48,239 bases of DNA from positions 1 to 48,239 of the forward strand of contig DAIDJO010000017.1 in NCBI GenBank assembly GCA_027451345.1, in the 5' to 3' direction. Made by a program: the position numbers and the translations under genes. Shown one piece after another: positions 1 to 6,724 of the stretch. The notes under the pieces were generated by a model. It was given only the letters and a program-made list of their open reading frames with translations. It searched no databases and had not been told where the DNA came from. The stretch is from Solirubrobacterales bacterium (GTDB taxonomy: Bacteria > Actinomycetota > Thermoleophilia > Solirubrobacterales > Solirubrobacteraceae). Position 1 is the stretch's first letter, and each line of letters starts with the position of its first letter.

Positions 1-552
1 GCCCTGGCGCTCGAGCTGGCCGAGGTGCAGGGCCTGGCCCTGGACCCGGGCGCGCACGGTGCGCGTGACGCTGATGATCTGCGCGTCGGAGTGCTGTGCG
101 TCGCGGATGAAGTTCACCCGCTCGAGCAGGTTGGCGAAGCCGTGGGCGTTGAGGATGACGTCGATGAGGTTCGGCGCTCCGCTCTCGTACTGGGCGCGGA
201 GGTTCGCGGCCAGGTAGTTCGAGGCCAGGTGCAGCTTCCGCTCCAGCGTGTCCAGCCGCTGCCCGGCGCTCAGGAGCTGCTCGTCGATCGAGCGCAGAGC
301 GGCGATGTGCTGGTCGAGCTGCGCGTTGATGCCGTCGAGTCGCTGCTGCGCCGCCGCGACGCCTCCCGCGGTGCGCCCGATCTGCGCCGAGGCGGAATCG
401 ATCTGGGCCTGCAGCGAGGCGGCGGTCGCCCTGTTCGCGTTGATCTGGCTCTGCAGGTCGGCCGAGCTCGTGGCGATCAGCACGCCGCCAAGCAGGACGG
501 CAACGGAGGCTGAAGCGGCCGTGAGGCGCTTGAGGTGGCGGGAGAGGAGCAT
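1..552 (-). CDS. Secreted coiled-coil protein, N-terminal part of a probable peptidoglycan hydrolase (cut by window edge)
   Basis: This minus-strand gene begins at the ATG at 552-550 and is still open at base 1, giving 184 visible residues. Residues 1-32 look like a signal peptide (basic MLLSRHLKR, then an Ala/Val/Leu-rich core). Residues 33-120 are Gln/Ala/Leu/Asp-rich heptad-like sequence, expected to form a coiled coil. A segment reading YESGAPNLIDVILNAHGFAN at about 118-137 followed by LLERVNFI is typical of the N-terminal coiled-coil region of CwlO/RipA/EnvC-like actinobacterial proteins, which usually end in an NlpC/P60, M23 or lytic transglycosylase domain. That catalytic domain would lie outside the window, so the enzymatic class is inference. 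No good Shine-Dalgarno precedes the ATG. typA lies upstream on the same strand, separated by 304 bases, so a separate promoter is likely. Confidence 0.75.
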   Translation of the reverse strand, partial: MLLSRHLKRLTAASASVAVLLGGVLIATSSADLQSQINANRATAASLQAQIDSASAQIGRTAGGVAAAQQRLDGINAQLDQHIAALRSIDEQLLSAGQRLDTLERKLHLASNYLAANLRAQYESGAPNLIDVILNAHGFANLLERVNFIRDAQHSDAQIISVTRTVRARVQGQALHLGQLERQG

Positions 553-856
553 CGCGAAAGACAGTTCGACTGGGCGGGACGACCGGGCGTCGGTCCCGCT
601 GTGGGAGTTCCGTGGTTGCCGCCCCCCCAGGGCCGGCGGGCGCCTACCTTACCGAGCGCTTCCTTGATGGGATCTAAAGGAGGGCGCCTGCAAGGGATCC
701 TGCAACGAGCAGGAATTACGCGGCCGGCGTCACCGCTCGAGCCGATTCACCGAGCGGTCCTGGGGTTTTCGCCGCCGCGGCGCGGCGCGGGGACCGGTTT
801 CAGGCGTCGCCGTCAGGGCGTCGCCGTCAGGGCTCGCCGCGCCCCGCGGACCGGAT
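553..856. other. 304-base gap between typA and the coiled-coil gene, rich in inverted and direct repeats
   Basis: No gene with start, ribosome site and normal composition is visible here. The stretch holds four small structures: a 9-bp hairpin with one bulge at 575-598, a 6-bp stem (TCCTGC/GCAGGA) at 698-714, an 8-bp stem (ACCGCTCG/CGAGCGGT, 11-base loop) at 732-758 that could end typA transcription, and a duplicated copy of the typA 3' end at 786-812. The minus-strand part at 553-720 would be the 5' leader of the coiled-coil gene. Whether any of it is regulatory is unknown. Confidence 0.5.
575..598. promoter_or_regulatory. Hairpin just upstream of the coiled-coil gene start
   Basis: CGGGACGAC (575-583) pairs with GTC-g-GTCCCG (589-598) around a 5-base loop, with one bulged G. 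On the minus strand it ends 22 bases before the ATG at 552, so it would sit in the 5' leader and could act as an attenuator or simply as a stable leader fold. It has no U-tract in either direction. Confidence 0.3.
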
Positions 857-870
857 TCAGGCGTCGCCGC
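786..870. repeat. Direct repeat copying the typA stop region
   Basis: A roughly 25-bp unit containing GGACCGG(T/A)TTCAGGCGTCG occurs at about 786-812 and again at about 845-870. The right-hand copy contains the stop codon of typA (859-857, minus strand) and its last codons. The two copies are about 58 bp apart, and a third partial GGCGTCGCCGTCAGG unit lies between them at about 817-831. This looks like a small tandem duplication of the 3' end of the gene. Confidence 0.6.
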
Positions 871-2689
871 GCTTGCGCGCGCGGGCCGCCTTGGCCCGTG
901 TCGTCTGGTCGAGGATCGTCTTGCGCAGGCGCACATTGTGGGGAGTGACCTCGACCGACTCATCCTCGCGCAGGAACTCGAGTGCCGCGTCGAGCGAGAG
1001 CTCGCGCTTGGGCACGAGGCGCACCAGCTCGTCCGCGGTGGAGCTGCGCATGTTCGTCAGGTGCTTCTCCTTCACCGCGTTCACGTCGAGGTCCTCGGCC
1101 CGGGAGTTCTCGCCGACGACCATCCCCTCGTAGACCTCCTCGCCCGGCCCGACGAACAGGGAGCCCCGCTCCTGCAGGTTGAAGAGGGCAAACGCCGCCA
1201 CCTTGCCGCGCCGGTCGGCGACGAGCGAGCCGGTGCCGCGCGTGCGGATCTCCCCCTGCCAGGGCTCCCAGCGGTCAAAGACGTGGTGCACGAGACCGGT
1301 GCCGCGGGTCTCGGTGAGGAACTCGGTGCGGAAGCCGATCAGCCCGCGCGCCGGGATGATGTACTCCATCCGCACCCAGCCGGTGCCGTGGTTGATCATC
1401 TGCTCCATGCGGCCCTTGCGCAGGGCGAGCATCTGCGTGATGACCCCGACGTACTCCTCGGGGGTGTCGACGCTCATGCGCTCCATCGGCTCGTGCAGCT
1501 TCCCGTCGACCTCGCGCGTGACGACCTGGGGCTTGCCCACGGTCATCTCGAAGCCCTCGCGGCGCATCACCTCCACGAGCACGGCGAGGGCGAGCTCGCC
1601 GCGCCCCTGCACCTCCCAGACATCCGGCCGCTCCGTCGCGTTGACGCGCAGCGACACGTTCCCGACCAGCTCGCGCTCCAGGCGCGCCTTCAGCTGGGAG
1701 GCGGTGAGCTTGTCCCCGTCCTGGCCGGCGAGCGGTGAGTCGTTGGTCCCGATCGTCACCGACAGCGACGGCTCGTCGACGGTGATCGGGGGCAGCGGCC
1801 TCGGGTCCTCCGGATCCGAGAGGGTGTCGCCGATCGTGATCTCGGGAATGCCGGCCACGGCGATGATGTCGCCCGCCCGGGCCTCCTCGGCGCTCACCCG
1901 CTCGAGCGCCTCGGTGACGTAGAGCTCGGTGACCCTCACCCGCTCGATCGTGCCCTCGGAGCGGCACCAGGCGACGGTCTCCCCGCGCCGGATCGTGCCC
2001 TGATGCACGCGACAGATGGCGATCCGCCCGACGTAGGGAGAGGCATCGAGGTTCGTCACGTGCGCCTGGAGCGGCGCGCCCTCCTCGTAGCGGGGCGCCG
2101 GGATGTGCTCGACGAGCAGGTCGAGCAGCGGTTGCAGGTCCGTCCCGGGCACGTTGAGGTCGAGGGTCGCCGTCCCGGCCTTGGCGTTGGTGTAGACGAT
2201 CGGGAAGTCGATCTGGGACTCGTCGGCCTCGAGGTCGAGGAACAGCTCGTAGACCTCGTCGATCACCTCGGCGATGCGCGCGTCGGGCCGGTCGATCTTG
2301 TTGATGACGAGGATCACGGGCAGGCGGCCCTCGAGCGCCTTGCGCAGCACGAACCGTGTCTGCGGCAGCGGACCCTCGGAGGCGTCGACGAGCAGCAGCA
2401 CACCGTCGACCATCGTCAGGCCGCGCTCGACCTCCCCGCCGAAGTCCGCGTGCCCGGGGGTGTCGATGATGTTCAGGGTGATCTCACCGTGGCGCACTGC
2501 CGTGTTCTTGGCGAGGATCGTGATGCCCTTCTCGCGCTCGAGGTCCATCGAATCCATCACCCGGTCGGCCACGTCCTGGTTGGCGCGGAAGGCGCCGGAC
2601 TGCCAGAGCAGCGCGTCGACGAGCGTCGTCTTGCCGTGGTCGACGTGGGCGACGATCGCGAGGTTGCGGATGTCCGAGCGGCTGGCCAT
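857..2689 (-). CDS. typA: TypA/BipA ribosome-associated translational GTPase
   Basis: The product is a cytoplasmic GTPase of the elongation-factor superfamily that binds the ribosome and helps large-subunit assembly and stress adaptation. From the ATG at 2689 it has 610 residues, the usual family length. Visible motifs are the P-loop AHVDHGKT (residues 14-21), the switch [17 protein letters not shown], the base-specificity NKIDR, and the conserved C-terminal region with [22 protein letters not shown] at 2725 in frame would add 12 residues, but it lies 5 bases from the terminator stem of the upstream gene, whereas the ATG at 2689 has a TACAGT -10-like box 10 bases upstream and fits the family start. 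The transcript therefore looks leaderless. It is monocistronic or weakly linked to the coiled-coil gene 304 bases downstream. Confidence 0.96.
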   Translation of the reverse strand: MASRSDIRNLAIVAHVDHGKTTLVDALLWQSGAFRANQDVADRVMDSMDLEREKGITILAKNTAVRHGEITLNIIDTPGHADFGGEVERGLTMVDGVLLLVDASEGPLPQTRFVLRKALEGRLPVILVINKIDRPDARIAEVIDEVYELFLDLEADESQIDFPIVYTNAKAGTATLDLNVPGTDLQPLLDLLVEHIPAPRYEEGAPLQAHVTNLDASPYVGRIAICRVHQGTIRRGETVAWCRSEGTIERVRVTELYVTEALERVSAEEARAGDIIAVAGIPEITIGDTLSDPEDPRPLPPITVDEPSLSVTIGTNDSPLAGQDGDKLTASQLKARLERELVGNVSLRVNATERPDVWEVQGRGELALAVLVEVMRREGFEMTVGKPQVVTREVDGKLHEPMERMSVDTPEEYVGVITQMLALRKGRMEQMINHGTGWVRMEYIIPARGLIGFRTEFLTETRGTGLVHHVFDRWEPWQGEIRTRGTGSLVADRRGKVAAFALFNLQERGSLFVGPGEEVYEGMVVGENSRAEDLDVNAVKEKHLTNMRSSTADELVRLVPKRELSLDAALEFLREDESVEVTPHNVRLRKTILDQTTRAKAARARKRGDA

Positions 2690-2699
2690 ACGGCCCGCC

Positions 2700-2705
2700 A
2701 CTGTA
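2700..2705 (-). promoter_or_regulatory. -10 box of typA (leaderless type)
   Basis: TACAGT on the minus strand fits TANNNT and lies 10 bases upstream of the ATG at 2689, with no Shine-Dalgarno between. It sits between the upstream terminator and the start codon, in the only place a dedicated promoter could be. Confidence 0.5.
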
Positions 2706-2729
2706 GCTTGCGAGCGCTCGCTCACCCTG

Positions 2730-2763
2730 ATGAGGGTCGGAGCCCGGTGGCTCCGACCCTCAT
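2730..2763 (-). terminator. Perfect 15-bp hairpin after the repeat-protein gene
   Basis: ATGAGGGTCGGAGCC (2730-2744) pairs perfectly with GGCTCCGACCCTCAT (2749-2763) around a CGGT tetraloop. It begins 14 bases beyond the stop codon of the minus-strand gene at 2778-3593. There is no U-tract, as is common in high-GC actinobacteria. It separates that gene from typA. Confidence 0.75.
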
Positions 2764-2777
2764 GCCCGGGGTATGCC

Positions 2778-3593
2778 TCAGCTGGCTGAGGTGTAGCCGG
2801 CGAACGTGCAGCCGGCCGAGCCGGTCAGGTTCGTCGCCACCGACGCGAGCCCGGTGATGTAGTTGCTGCCGGTGTCGGTGATCGCGGCGAAGGTGCCGTC
2901 GTAGGGACCCTCGAAGTCCACCGCGGGCGCCGTGGAGGACGCGTCGGAGTACCCGACGTCCTGGTCGGTCCCGGGAACCAGCGGGGAGGACGAGGCGCCG
3001 TAGTACGCGTTGTAGTACGCGTTGGCGGTCGTGGTCAGGTAGAGACCACCGGTCGTCGCGCCGGAGGACGACGTGTAGCACTTGCCCACGAGGCTGATCG
3101 GCCCGGAGCTCCCGAGCGTCACCACCGCAGCGGTCGCCGCGCTGGTGCCGGCCGGCTGGATCGTCTTGTTGAAGCGGGTGAGCCCGGTCAGGTTCGCCGC
3201 CGTCGTTGCGTTGGTCGCGTTGGTCGCGTTGGTCGCGTCGGTTGCGTTGGTTGCGTTCGTCGCATTCACTGCGTACGACGCGGAGTCGGCGCTGGTGGCG
3301 TGGGTCGCCGTCGTCGCGTTCGTCGCGTTCGTCGCATTCATCGCGTTGGTTGCGTTGGTCGCGCTCATGGCGTGCCGCGCGCTCGGGACGGTGCCGAGCT
3401 TGCTCAGCTTGATCTGCGCTCCGGTCAGCGTGTGCTTGCGCAGCCGGTTGCCCGACAGCGTGCCCTTCTTGATCAGGCTGTCGCCGTTGATCAGCTTGGT
3501 CGCGGCCACGGCCGTTCCCGATGCCGCCACGAACAGCGCGATGAGTGCCACGACCATCGATGCCGATGGACGGCGGTGTAACAGGTGCTTCAT
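2778..3593 (-). CDS. Secreted protein with Asn-Ala-Thr repeats, function unknown
   Basis: From the ATG at 3593, preceded by AAGGGGGAA at a good distance, the product has 271 residues. Residues 1-31 form a signal peptide ending in SGTAVAA. Then comes [20 protein letters not shown] and TLTGAQIKL, a short motif typical of a family of secreted proteins common in Thermoleophilia. Residues about 70-140 are a low-complexity array of NAT/ATN units interrupted by [12 protein letters not shown]. The C-terminal 130 residues are Ser/Thr/Gly/Tyr-rich, with cysteines in GKCYTSS and in SAGCTF that could form a disulfide. The array contains many N-X-T sequons. The C-terminal part is predicted to be beta-rich only by composition. 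I do not recognise a biochemical function; a surface or structural role is likely. Upstream coding potential as far as 4052 is an open frame without a matching start and is not used. Confidence 0.82.
   Translation of the reverse strand: MKHLLHRRPSASMVVALIALFVAASGTAVAATKLINGDSLIKKGTLSGNRLRKHTLTGAQIKLSKLGTVPSARHAMSATNATNAMNATNATNATTATHATSADSASYAVNATNATNATDATNATNATNATTAANLTGLTRFNKTIQPAGTSAATAAVVTLGSSGPISLVGKCYTSSSGATTGGLYLTTTANAYYNAYYGASSSPLVPGTDQDVGYSDASSTAPAVDFEGPYDGTFAAITDTGSNYITGLASVATNLTGSAGCTFAGYTSAS
3207..3371 (-). repeat. Coding tandem repeat (Asn-Ala-Thr units)
   Basis: Nine-base units of the form GCGTTGGTC on the plus strand (coding for Asn-Ala-Thr on minus) run through two blocks, about 3207-3273 and 3304-3371, with a non-repeat spacer of about 30 bases. 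The unit length is a multiple of three, so copy-number change would keep the frame. Confidence 0.8.
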
Positions 3594-3614
3594 GAGGTTC
3601 CCCCTTTGTTGGAA

Positions 3615-3636
3615 CGAGCTCACCCCAGTGAGCTCG
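3615..3636. promoter_or_regulatory. 9-bp palindrome upstream of the repeat-protein gene
   Basis: CGAGCTCAC (3615-3623) and GTGAGCTCG (3628-3636) flank a 4-base loop. The element lies 22 bases upstream of the minus-strand ATG at 3593, just before its ribosome site. It could be a repressor operator or an RNA hairpin; sequence alone does not decide. Confidence 0.4.
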
Positions 3637-3676
3637 GGCGGACAGTCAAGCAGTGGCGGCGGACGTCGGCCGCCGT

Positions 3677-3708
3677 GCGACCGCCCGGCCAGCGGGCCGG
3701 GCGGTCGC
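3677..3708 (-). terminator. Perfect 14-bp GC hairpin between two minus-strand genes
   Basis: GCGACCGCCCGGCC (3677-3690) pairs with GGCCGGGCGGTCGC (3695-3708) around a 4-base loop. It lies 55 bases past the stop of the small gene at 3764-3976 and before the leader of the next minus-strand gene, so it most likely ends the small transcript. No U-tract follows. Confidence 0.6.
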
Positions 3709-3763
3709 GGCGTGCCCCCACTTCCTACGTGCCCCGGTTCCCGTGCGGTGCTCCTGCAGCTGT

Positions 3764-3976
3764 TCAGGCCGACACCCGTCGCATCGCGACGGTGGCGGCG
3801 ACCGGTTGCGCGGCCGAGAGCGCCCGGCTGCGTCGGGTCGCGACGCTCGAGAAGAGGTGGATCCAGGGCGCGCGGCCGCTGTCGCGCGCCGTTGTCCGCG
3901 ACCGCTCCGCTGCCGTGCGTCGGAGTTCGGTCTGGTGGGCGACTGCTGCCTGGTAGATCATGTTGCTCGTGCGCAT
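3764..3976 (-). CDS. Small basic protein, 70 residues, function unknown
   Basis: The ATG at 3976 has a strong GGGGAG ribosome site 7-8 bases upstream and opens a 70-residue frame. The N-terminus MRTSNMIYQAAVAHQTELRR and the following AAERSR form a likely amphipathic helix resembling short helical proteins seen as orphans in actinobacteria, of the general form aromatic-x-A-x-x-H/R-Q-x-E-L-R-R-x-A. The rest is Arg/Ser/Ala-rich. There is no signal peptide or membrane segment. It is divergent from the Crp-like regulator with a 65-base gap and is followed by a strong hairpin, which supports an independent transcription unit. I assign no function. A reading-frame accident is possible, but the ribosome site and the terminator argue against it. 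Confidence 0.5.
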   Translation of the reverse strand: MRTSNMIYQAAVAHQTELRRTAAERSRTTARDSGRAPWIHLFSSVATRRSRALSAAQPVAATVAMRRVSA

Positions 3977-4041
3977 GTCTGCTCCCCGCTCGTCTGGCGT
4001 TCTGGTCGGCGCCCGCTGCGCCACCCGATGAGGAGAACGGT

Positions 4042-4749
4042 ATGGCCGGCACGCCGCCGCAACCACGTCATATGACACGTTCGGCGCCGACCTTCCTGGA
4101 CGCGCTCACCGCCGTCGAACGCGACGCGCTGATCGCCTCCGGGCACCTCCGCCACTGGAGCGCCGGGGAGGTGCTGTTCCGCGAGGGCGAGGTGGCGGAG
4201 AGCGCGCTCGTCATCGTGAGCGGCCTCGTGAAGATCCACAAGCACGGCGCGGCGGGCGAGGAGCTGATCCTGTCCCTCTGCGGCCCGGGCGACCTCCTCG
4301 GCGAGGTGGTCGTCGTGCGGGAGGCGCGGCGGACGGCGCACGTGGTCGCCCTCCAGGACGTCGAGGCCGTGGCGGTGACGGTGGCCGACCTCCGGGGCCT
4401 CCTCACCCGCCACGCGCGGATCGCCCTCGTGCTGCTCGAACTGTCGCTCGGCCGGCTGCGGCTCGCCGACGAGCGCCGGCTCGAGTTCGCCACCGCCGAG
4501 AGCCTGCCGCGGGTGACGAGTCGGCTGCTCGAGCTGGCCGAGCGGTTCGGGACCGAGCACGCCGACGGAACGATCGACGTCGAGATGCCGATCAACCAGG
4601 AGGAGCTCGCCTCCTGGGCCGCGGCCTCACGCGAATCGACCGCCCGGGCGCTGCGAACCCTCCGTGAGCTCGGCCTGATCGAGACGCGCCGCAGGCGGCT
4701 GGTCGTGCTCGACGCCGACCGGCTGCGCCGGCACGCCTCCCAGCTATGA
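4042..4749 (+). CDS. Crp/Fnr-family transcription regulator
   Basis: The ATG at 4042 has AGGAG at 4031-4035 with a 6-base spacer. The product has 235 residues. Residues about 20-135 are a cyclic-nucleotide-binding-type beta barrel ([20 protein letters not shown], then VIVSGLVKI); the phosphate-cassette region reads [22 protein letters not shown], split here for clarity into [10 protein letters not shown] and [10 protein letters not shown], keeping the Glu and Arg that contact cAMP in Crp. A long dimer helix follows, then a winged helix-turn-helix ([20 protein letters not shown] at about 180-199). No cysteine cluster of the Fnr type is present. Whether it binds cAMP is unproved. It is divergent from the small gene at 3764-3976, a possible target, and convergent with the TetR gene. 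Confidence 0.9.
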   Translation: MAGTPPQPRHMTRSAPTFLDALTAVERDALIASGHLRHWSAGEVLFREGEVAESALVIVSGLVKIHKHGAAGEELILSLCGPGDLLGEVVVVREARRTAHVVALQDVEAVAVTVADLRGLLTRHARIALVLLELSLGRLRLADERRLEFATAESLPRVTSRLLELAERFGTEHADGTIDVEMPINQEELASWAAASRESTARALRTLRELGLIETRRRRLVVLDADRLRRHASQL

Positions 4750-4751
4750 CG

Positions 4752-4766
4752 CGGCGGCGCCCGCCG
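4752..4766. terminator. Small hairpin after the Crp-like gene
   Basis: CGGCGG (4752-4757) pairs with CCGCCG (4761-4766) over a 3-base loop, starting 3 bases after the stop at 4749, in the 53-base gap between two convergent genes. A terminator role is plausible but the stem is short. Confidence 0.35.
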
Positions 4767-4802
4767 GTTCGGCCCGCCCGGGCTCAGCCGCGGCGGCCCC
4801 GA

Positions 4803-5417
4803 TCAGTGTGGCTGCAGCCCTCCGAAGCCGGTCCACAGCGCCGCCATGGCGGCGTCGACCATCTCGGCCCGCGCGACGCCGGGGTGCTCCGTCCACCAGC
4901 GGGCGGCGGCGATCAGACCGTCACGATGCACCGCGAACAGCGCCCGGGCGCGGACGGTGTCGGGCGCGAGGCCCGCCCGCTGCGCGTCCGCGGCGAGCAG
5001 GTCGGCGAGCACCCGGTTGGACTCGGACCGGGCCCGCCCGTACTCCCGTGACCCATCCTCGTGCAGGGGTGGACGCTCCGGGAACAGCAGTGCCCAGCCG
5101 AGCGGATGCTCTTGGACGAAGGCGAAGAACGCGTCGAAGGCGGCTCGCCAGCGCTCCTCGGTGCTGCCCTCGGAGGCAAGGGCGGCACGAAGGTGACCCA
5201 GGAGCTCCAGCTGCTCGGCGTCGAGCACGTGTACGAACAGATCGTGCTTGGAGGGAAAGTGGTCGTAGAGGACGGTGCGAGCCACCCCGGCGTCGCGGGC
5301 GATCCGGCCGACCGACGCGGCGTCATAGCCGCGCGAGGCGAACTCCCGCAGGGCCGCCCCGACGATCAGCTCGCGCCGCTGCGCGGCCTTCAGCCTCGTG
5401 CGGGGCGAACCGGTCAC
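4803..5417 (-). CDS. TetR-family repressor, probable regulator of the fadAB operon
   Basis: From the GTG at 5417 the product has 204 residues, normal for the family. Residues about 12-60 are the TetR DNA-binding domain: [20 protein letters not shown], then [20 protein letters not shown] and FPSKHDLF. The C-terminal helical ligand domain (residues 65-204) is divergent, as usual, and ends in a segment rich in Ala and Trp. An in-frame start at 5456 would place the palindromic operator inside the coding region, so the GTG is preferred. The gene is divergent from a thiolase/multifunctional beta-oxidation operon with a palindrome between them. By analogy with FadR-like TetR proteins the ligand is probably an acyl-CoA, but that is inferred from context only. 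Confidence 0.88.
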   Translation of the reverse strand: MTGSPRTRLKAAQRRELIVGAALREFASRGYDAASVGRIARDAGVARTVLYDHFPSKHDLFVHVLDAEQLELLGHLRAALASEGSTEERWRAAFDAFFAFVQEHPLGWALLFPERPPLHEDGSREYGRARSESNRVLADLLAADAQRAGLAPDTVRARALFAVHRDGLIAAARWWTEHPGVARAEMVDAAMAALWTGFGGLQPH

Positions 5418-5429
5418 GCGAGGTAGTAT

Positions 5430-5445
5430 CCGACATAGGTGTCGG
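5430..5445. promoter_or_regulatory. Palindromic operator between tetR and fadA
   Basis: CCGACA and TGTCGG are perfect 6-bp arms around TAGG. The site lies 13 bases from the TetR start and 44 bases from the thiolase start, where a TetR dimer could repress both directions. Confidence 0.6.
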
Positions 5446-5488
5446 TTCGTCCTCACGACCGCACGCGCCCTCGTTCCAAGGAGCCTGC

Positions 5489-6724
5489 ATGCCAGCCACA
5501 GAACCGCTCATCTTCGACGCGATCCGCACGCCGCGCGGCCGCGGCAAGTCGAGTGGATCGCTCTACACGACCAAGCCGATCGACCTCGTCGTCGGGCTGA
5601 TCCACGAGATGCTCAGCCGCAACCCCGACCTGGATCCCAACCGGATCGAGGACGTGGTGCTCGGCTGCGTGACCCCCATCGGCGACCAGGGCGGCGACAT
5701 CGCCAAGGCCGCCGCGGCGAAGGCCGGGCTGCCCAGCAGCGTCGCCGGGGTGCAGCTGAACCGCTTCTGCGCGTCGGGCCTGGAGGCGGTGAACATCGCC
5801 GCCCAGAAGGTCGCCTCCGGCTGGGAGGACCTGATCTTCGCCGGCGGAGTCGAATCGATGTCCCGGGTCCCGATGGGCGCCGACGGCGGGGCCTGGGCGA
5901 TGGATCCGGAGACGGCGTACGAGAACTCGTTCGTCCCGCAGGGGATCAGCGCGGACCTGATCGCCACGATCGAGGGCTTCAGCCGTGAGGACGTCGACGT
6001 CTACGCCGCTCGCTCGCAGCAGCGGGCGGCGGTGGCGCAGGCCGAGGGCCGCTTCGGGGACTCCGTCGTCCCCGTGCTCGACGTCAACGACAACGTCGTG
6101 CTCGACCGCGACGAGCTCATCCGGCCGGAGACGACGGTCGACACGCTCGGCCAGCTGAAGCCCGCCTTCGCGATGATGGGTGACTACGGCGGCTTCGACG
6201 CGGTCGCCCTGCAGAAGTACCACTGGGTCGAGCGGATCGACCACGTTCACACCCCCGGCAACTCCTCGGGCATCGTGGATGGCGCCAGCCTGCTCGCCGT
6301 CGGCAACGAGCGGATCGGGGAGGAGCTCGGCCTGACGCCGCGGGCCCGCGTCCTCGCCACCGCGGTGACCGGCACCGAGCCGACGATCATGCTCACCGGC
6401 CCCGCGCCGGCGAGCCGCAAGGCGCTGGCGAAGGCGGGGCTGTCGATCGAGGACATGGATCTGATCGAGATGAACGAGGCCTTCGCGGCGGTCGTGCTGC
6501 GCTTCGCCCGCGACATGGTCGGCCGGGACGACGCGGACCAGCTCCTGGAGCGGACGAACGTCAACGGCGGCGCGATCGCCATGGGGCATCCACTCGGCGC
6601 GACGGGCGGCATGATCCTCGGGACCCTGATCGACGAGCTGCACCGGACCGGCGGTCGCTACGGCCTCGCCACGCTCTGCATCGGCGGCGGCATGGGAATC
6701 GCGACCGTGGTGGAGGCGCTGTAG
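5489..6724 (+). CDS. fadA: Acetyl-CoA acyltransferase (thiolase)
   Basis: The ATG at 5489 has AAGGAG at 5478-5483, 5 bases upstream. The 411-residue product catalyses the thiolytic last step of fatty-acid beta-oxidation, or its reverse. The acyl-accepting cysteine is Cys94 in [13 protein letters not shown]. The C-terminal motifs [15 protein letters not shown] (His) and TLCIGGGMG (Cys) complete the active site. NEAFAAV is also present. The stop codon abuts the start of fadB with no gap, so the two are translationally coupled and probably form a complex. The frame stays open far upstream to 4808, but that region encodes TetR on the other strand and has no matching start. Confidence 0.95.
   Translation: MPATEPLIFDAIRTPRGRGKSSGSLYTTKPIDLVVGLIHEMLSRNPDLDPNRIEDVVLGCVTPIGDQGGDIAKAAAAKAGLPSSVAGVQLNRFCASGLEAVNIAAQKVASGWEDLIFAGGVESMSRVPMGADGGAWAMDPETAYENSFVPQGISADLIATIEGFSREDVDVYAARSQQRAAVAQAEGRFGDSVVPVLDVNDNVVLDRDELIRPETTVDTLGQLKPAFAMMGDYGGFDAVALQKYHWVERIDHVHTPGNSSGIVDGASLLAVGNERIGEELGLTPRARVLATAVTGTEPTIMLTGPAPASRKALAKAGLSIEDMDLIEMNEAFAAVVLRFARDMVGRDDADQLLERTNVNGGAIAMGHPLGATGGMILGTLIDELHRTGGRYGLATLCIGGGMGIATVVEAL

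Noticed and set aside
553-720. Cyclic-di-AMP (ydaO) riboswitch before the coiled-coil cell-wall gene
   Set aside because: Such riboswitches often precede actinobacterial cell-wall hydrolases, but I could not match the conserved core segments here; only small unrelated hairpins are visible. A covariance-model search would decide.
3082-4041. N-terminal extension of the Crp-like protein
   Set aside because: Open frame runs antisense to the repeat protein and the small gene; AGGAG and ATG at 4042 mark the real start.
4808-5488. N-terminal extension of the thiolase
   Set aside because: The frame is open but antisense to TetR; the ATG at 5489 has a perfect ribosome site and the family start.
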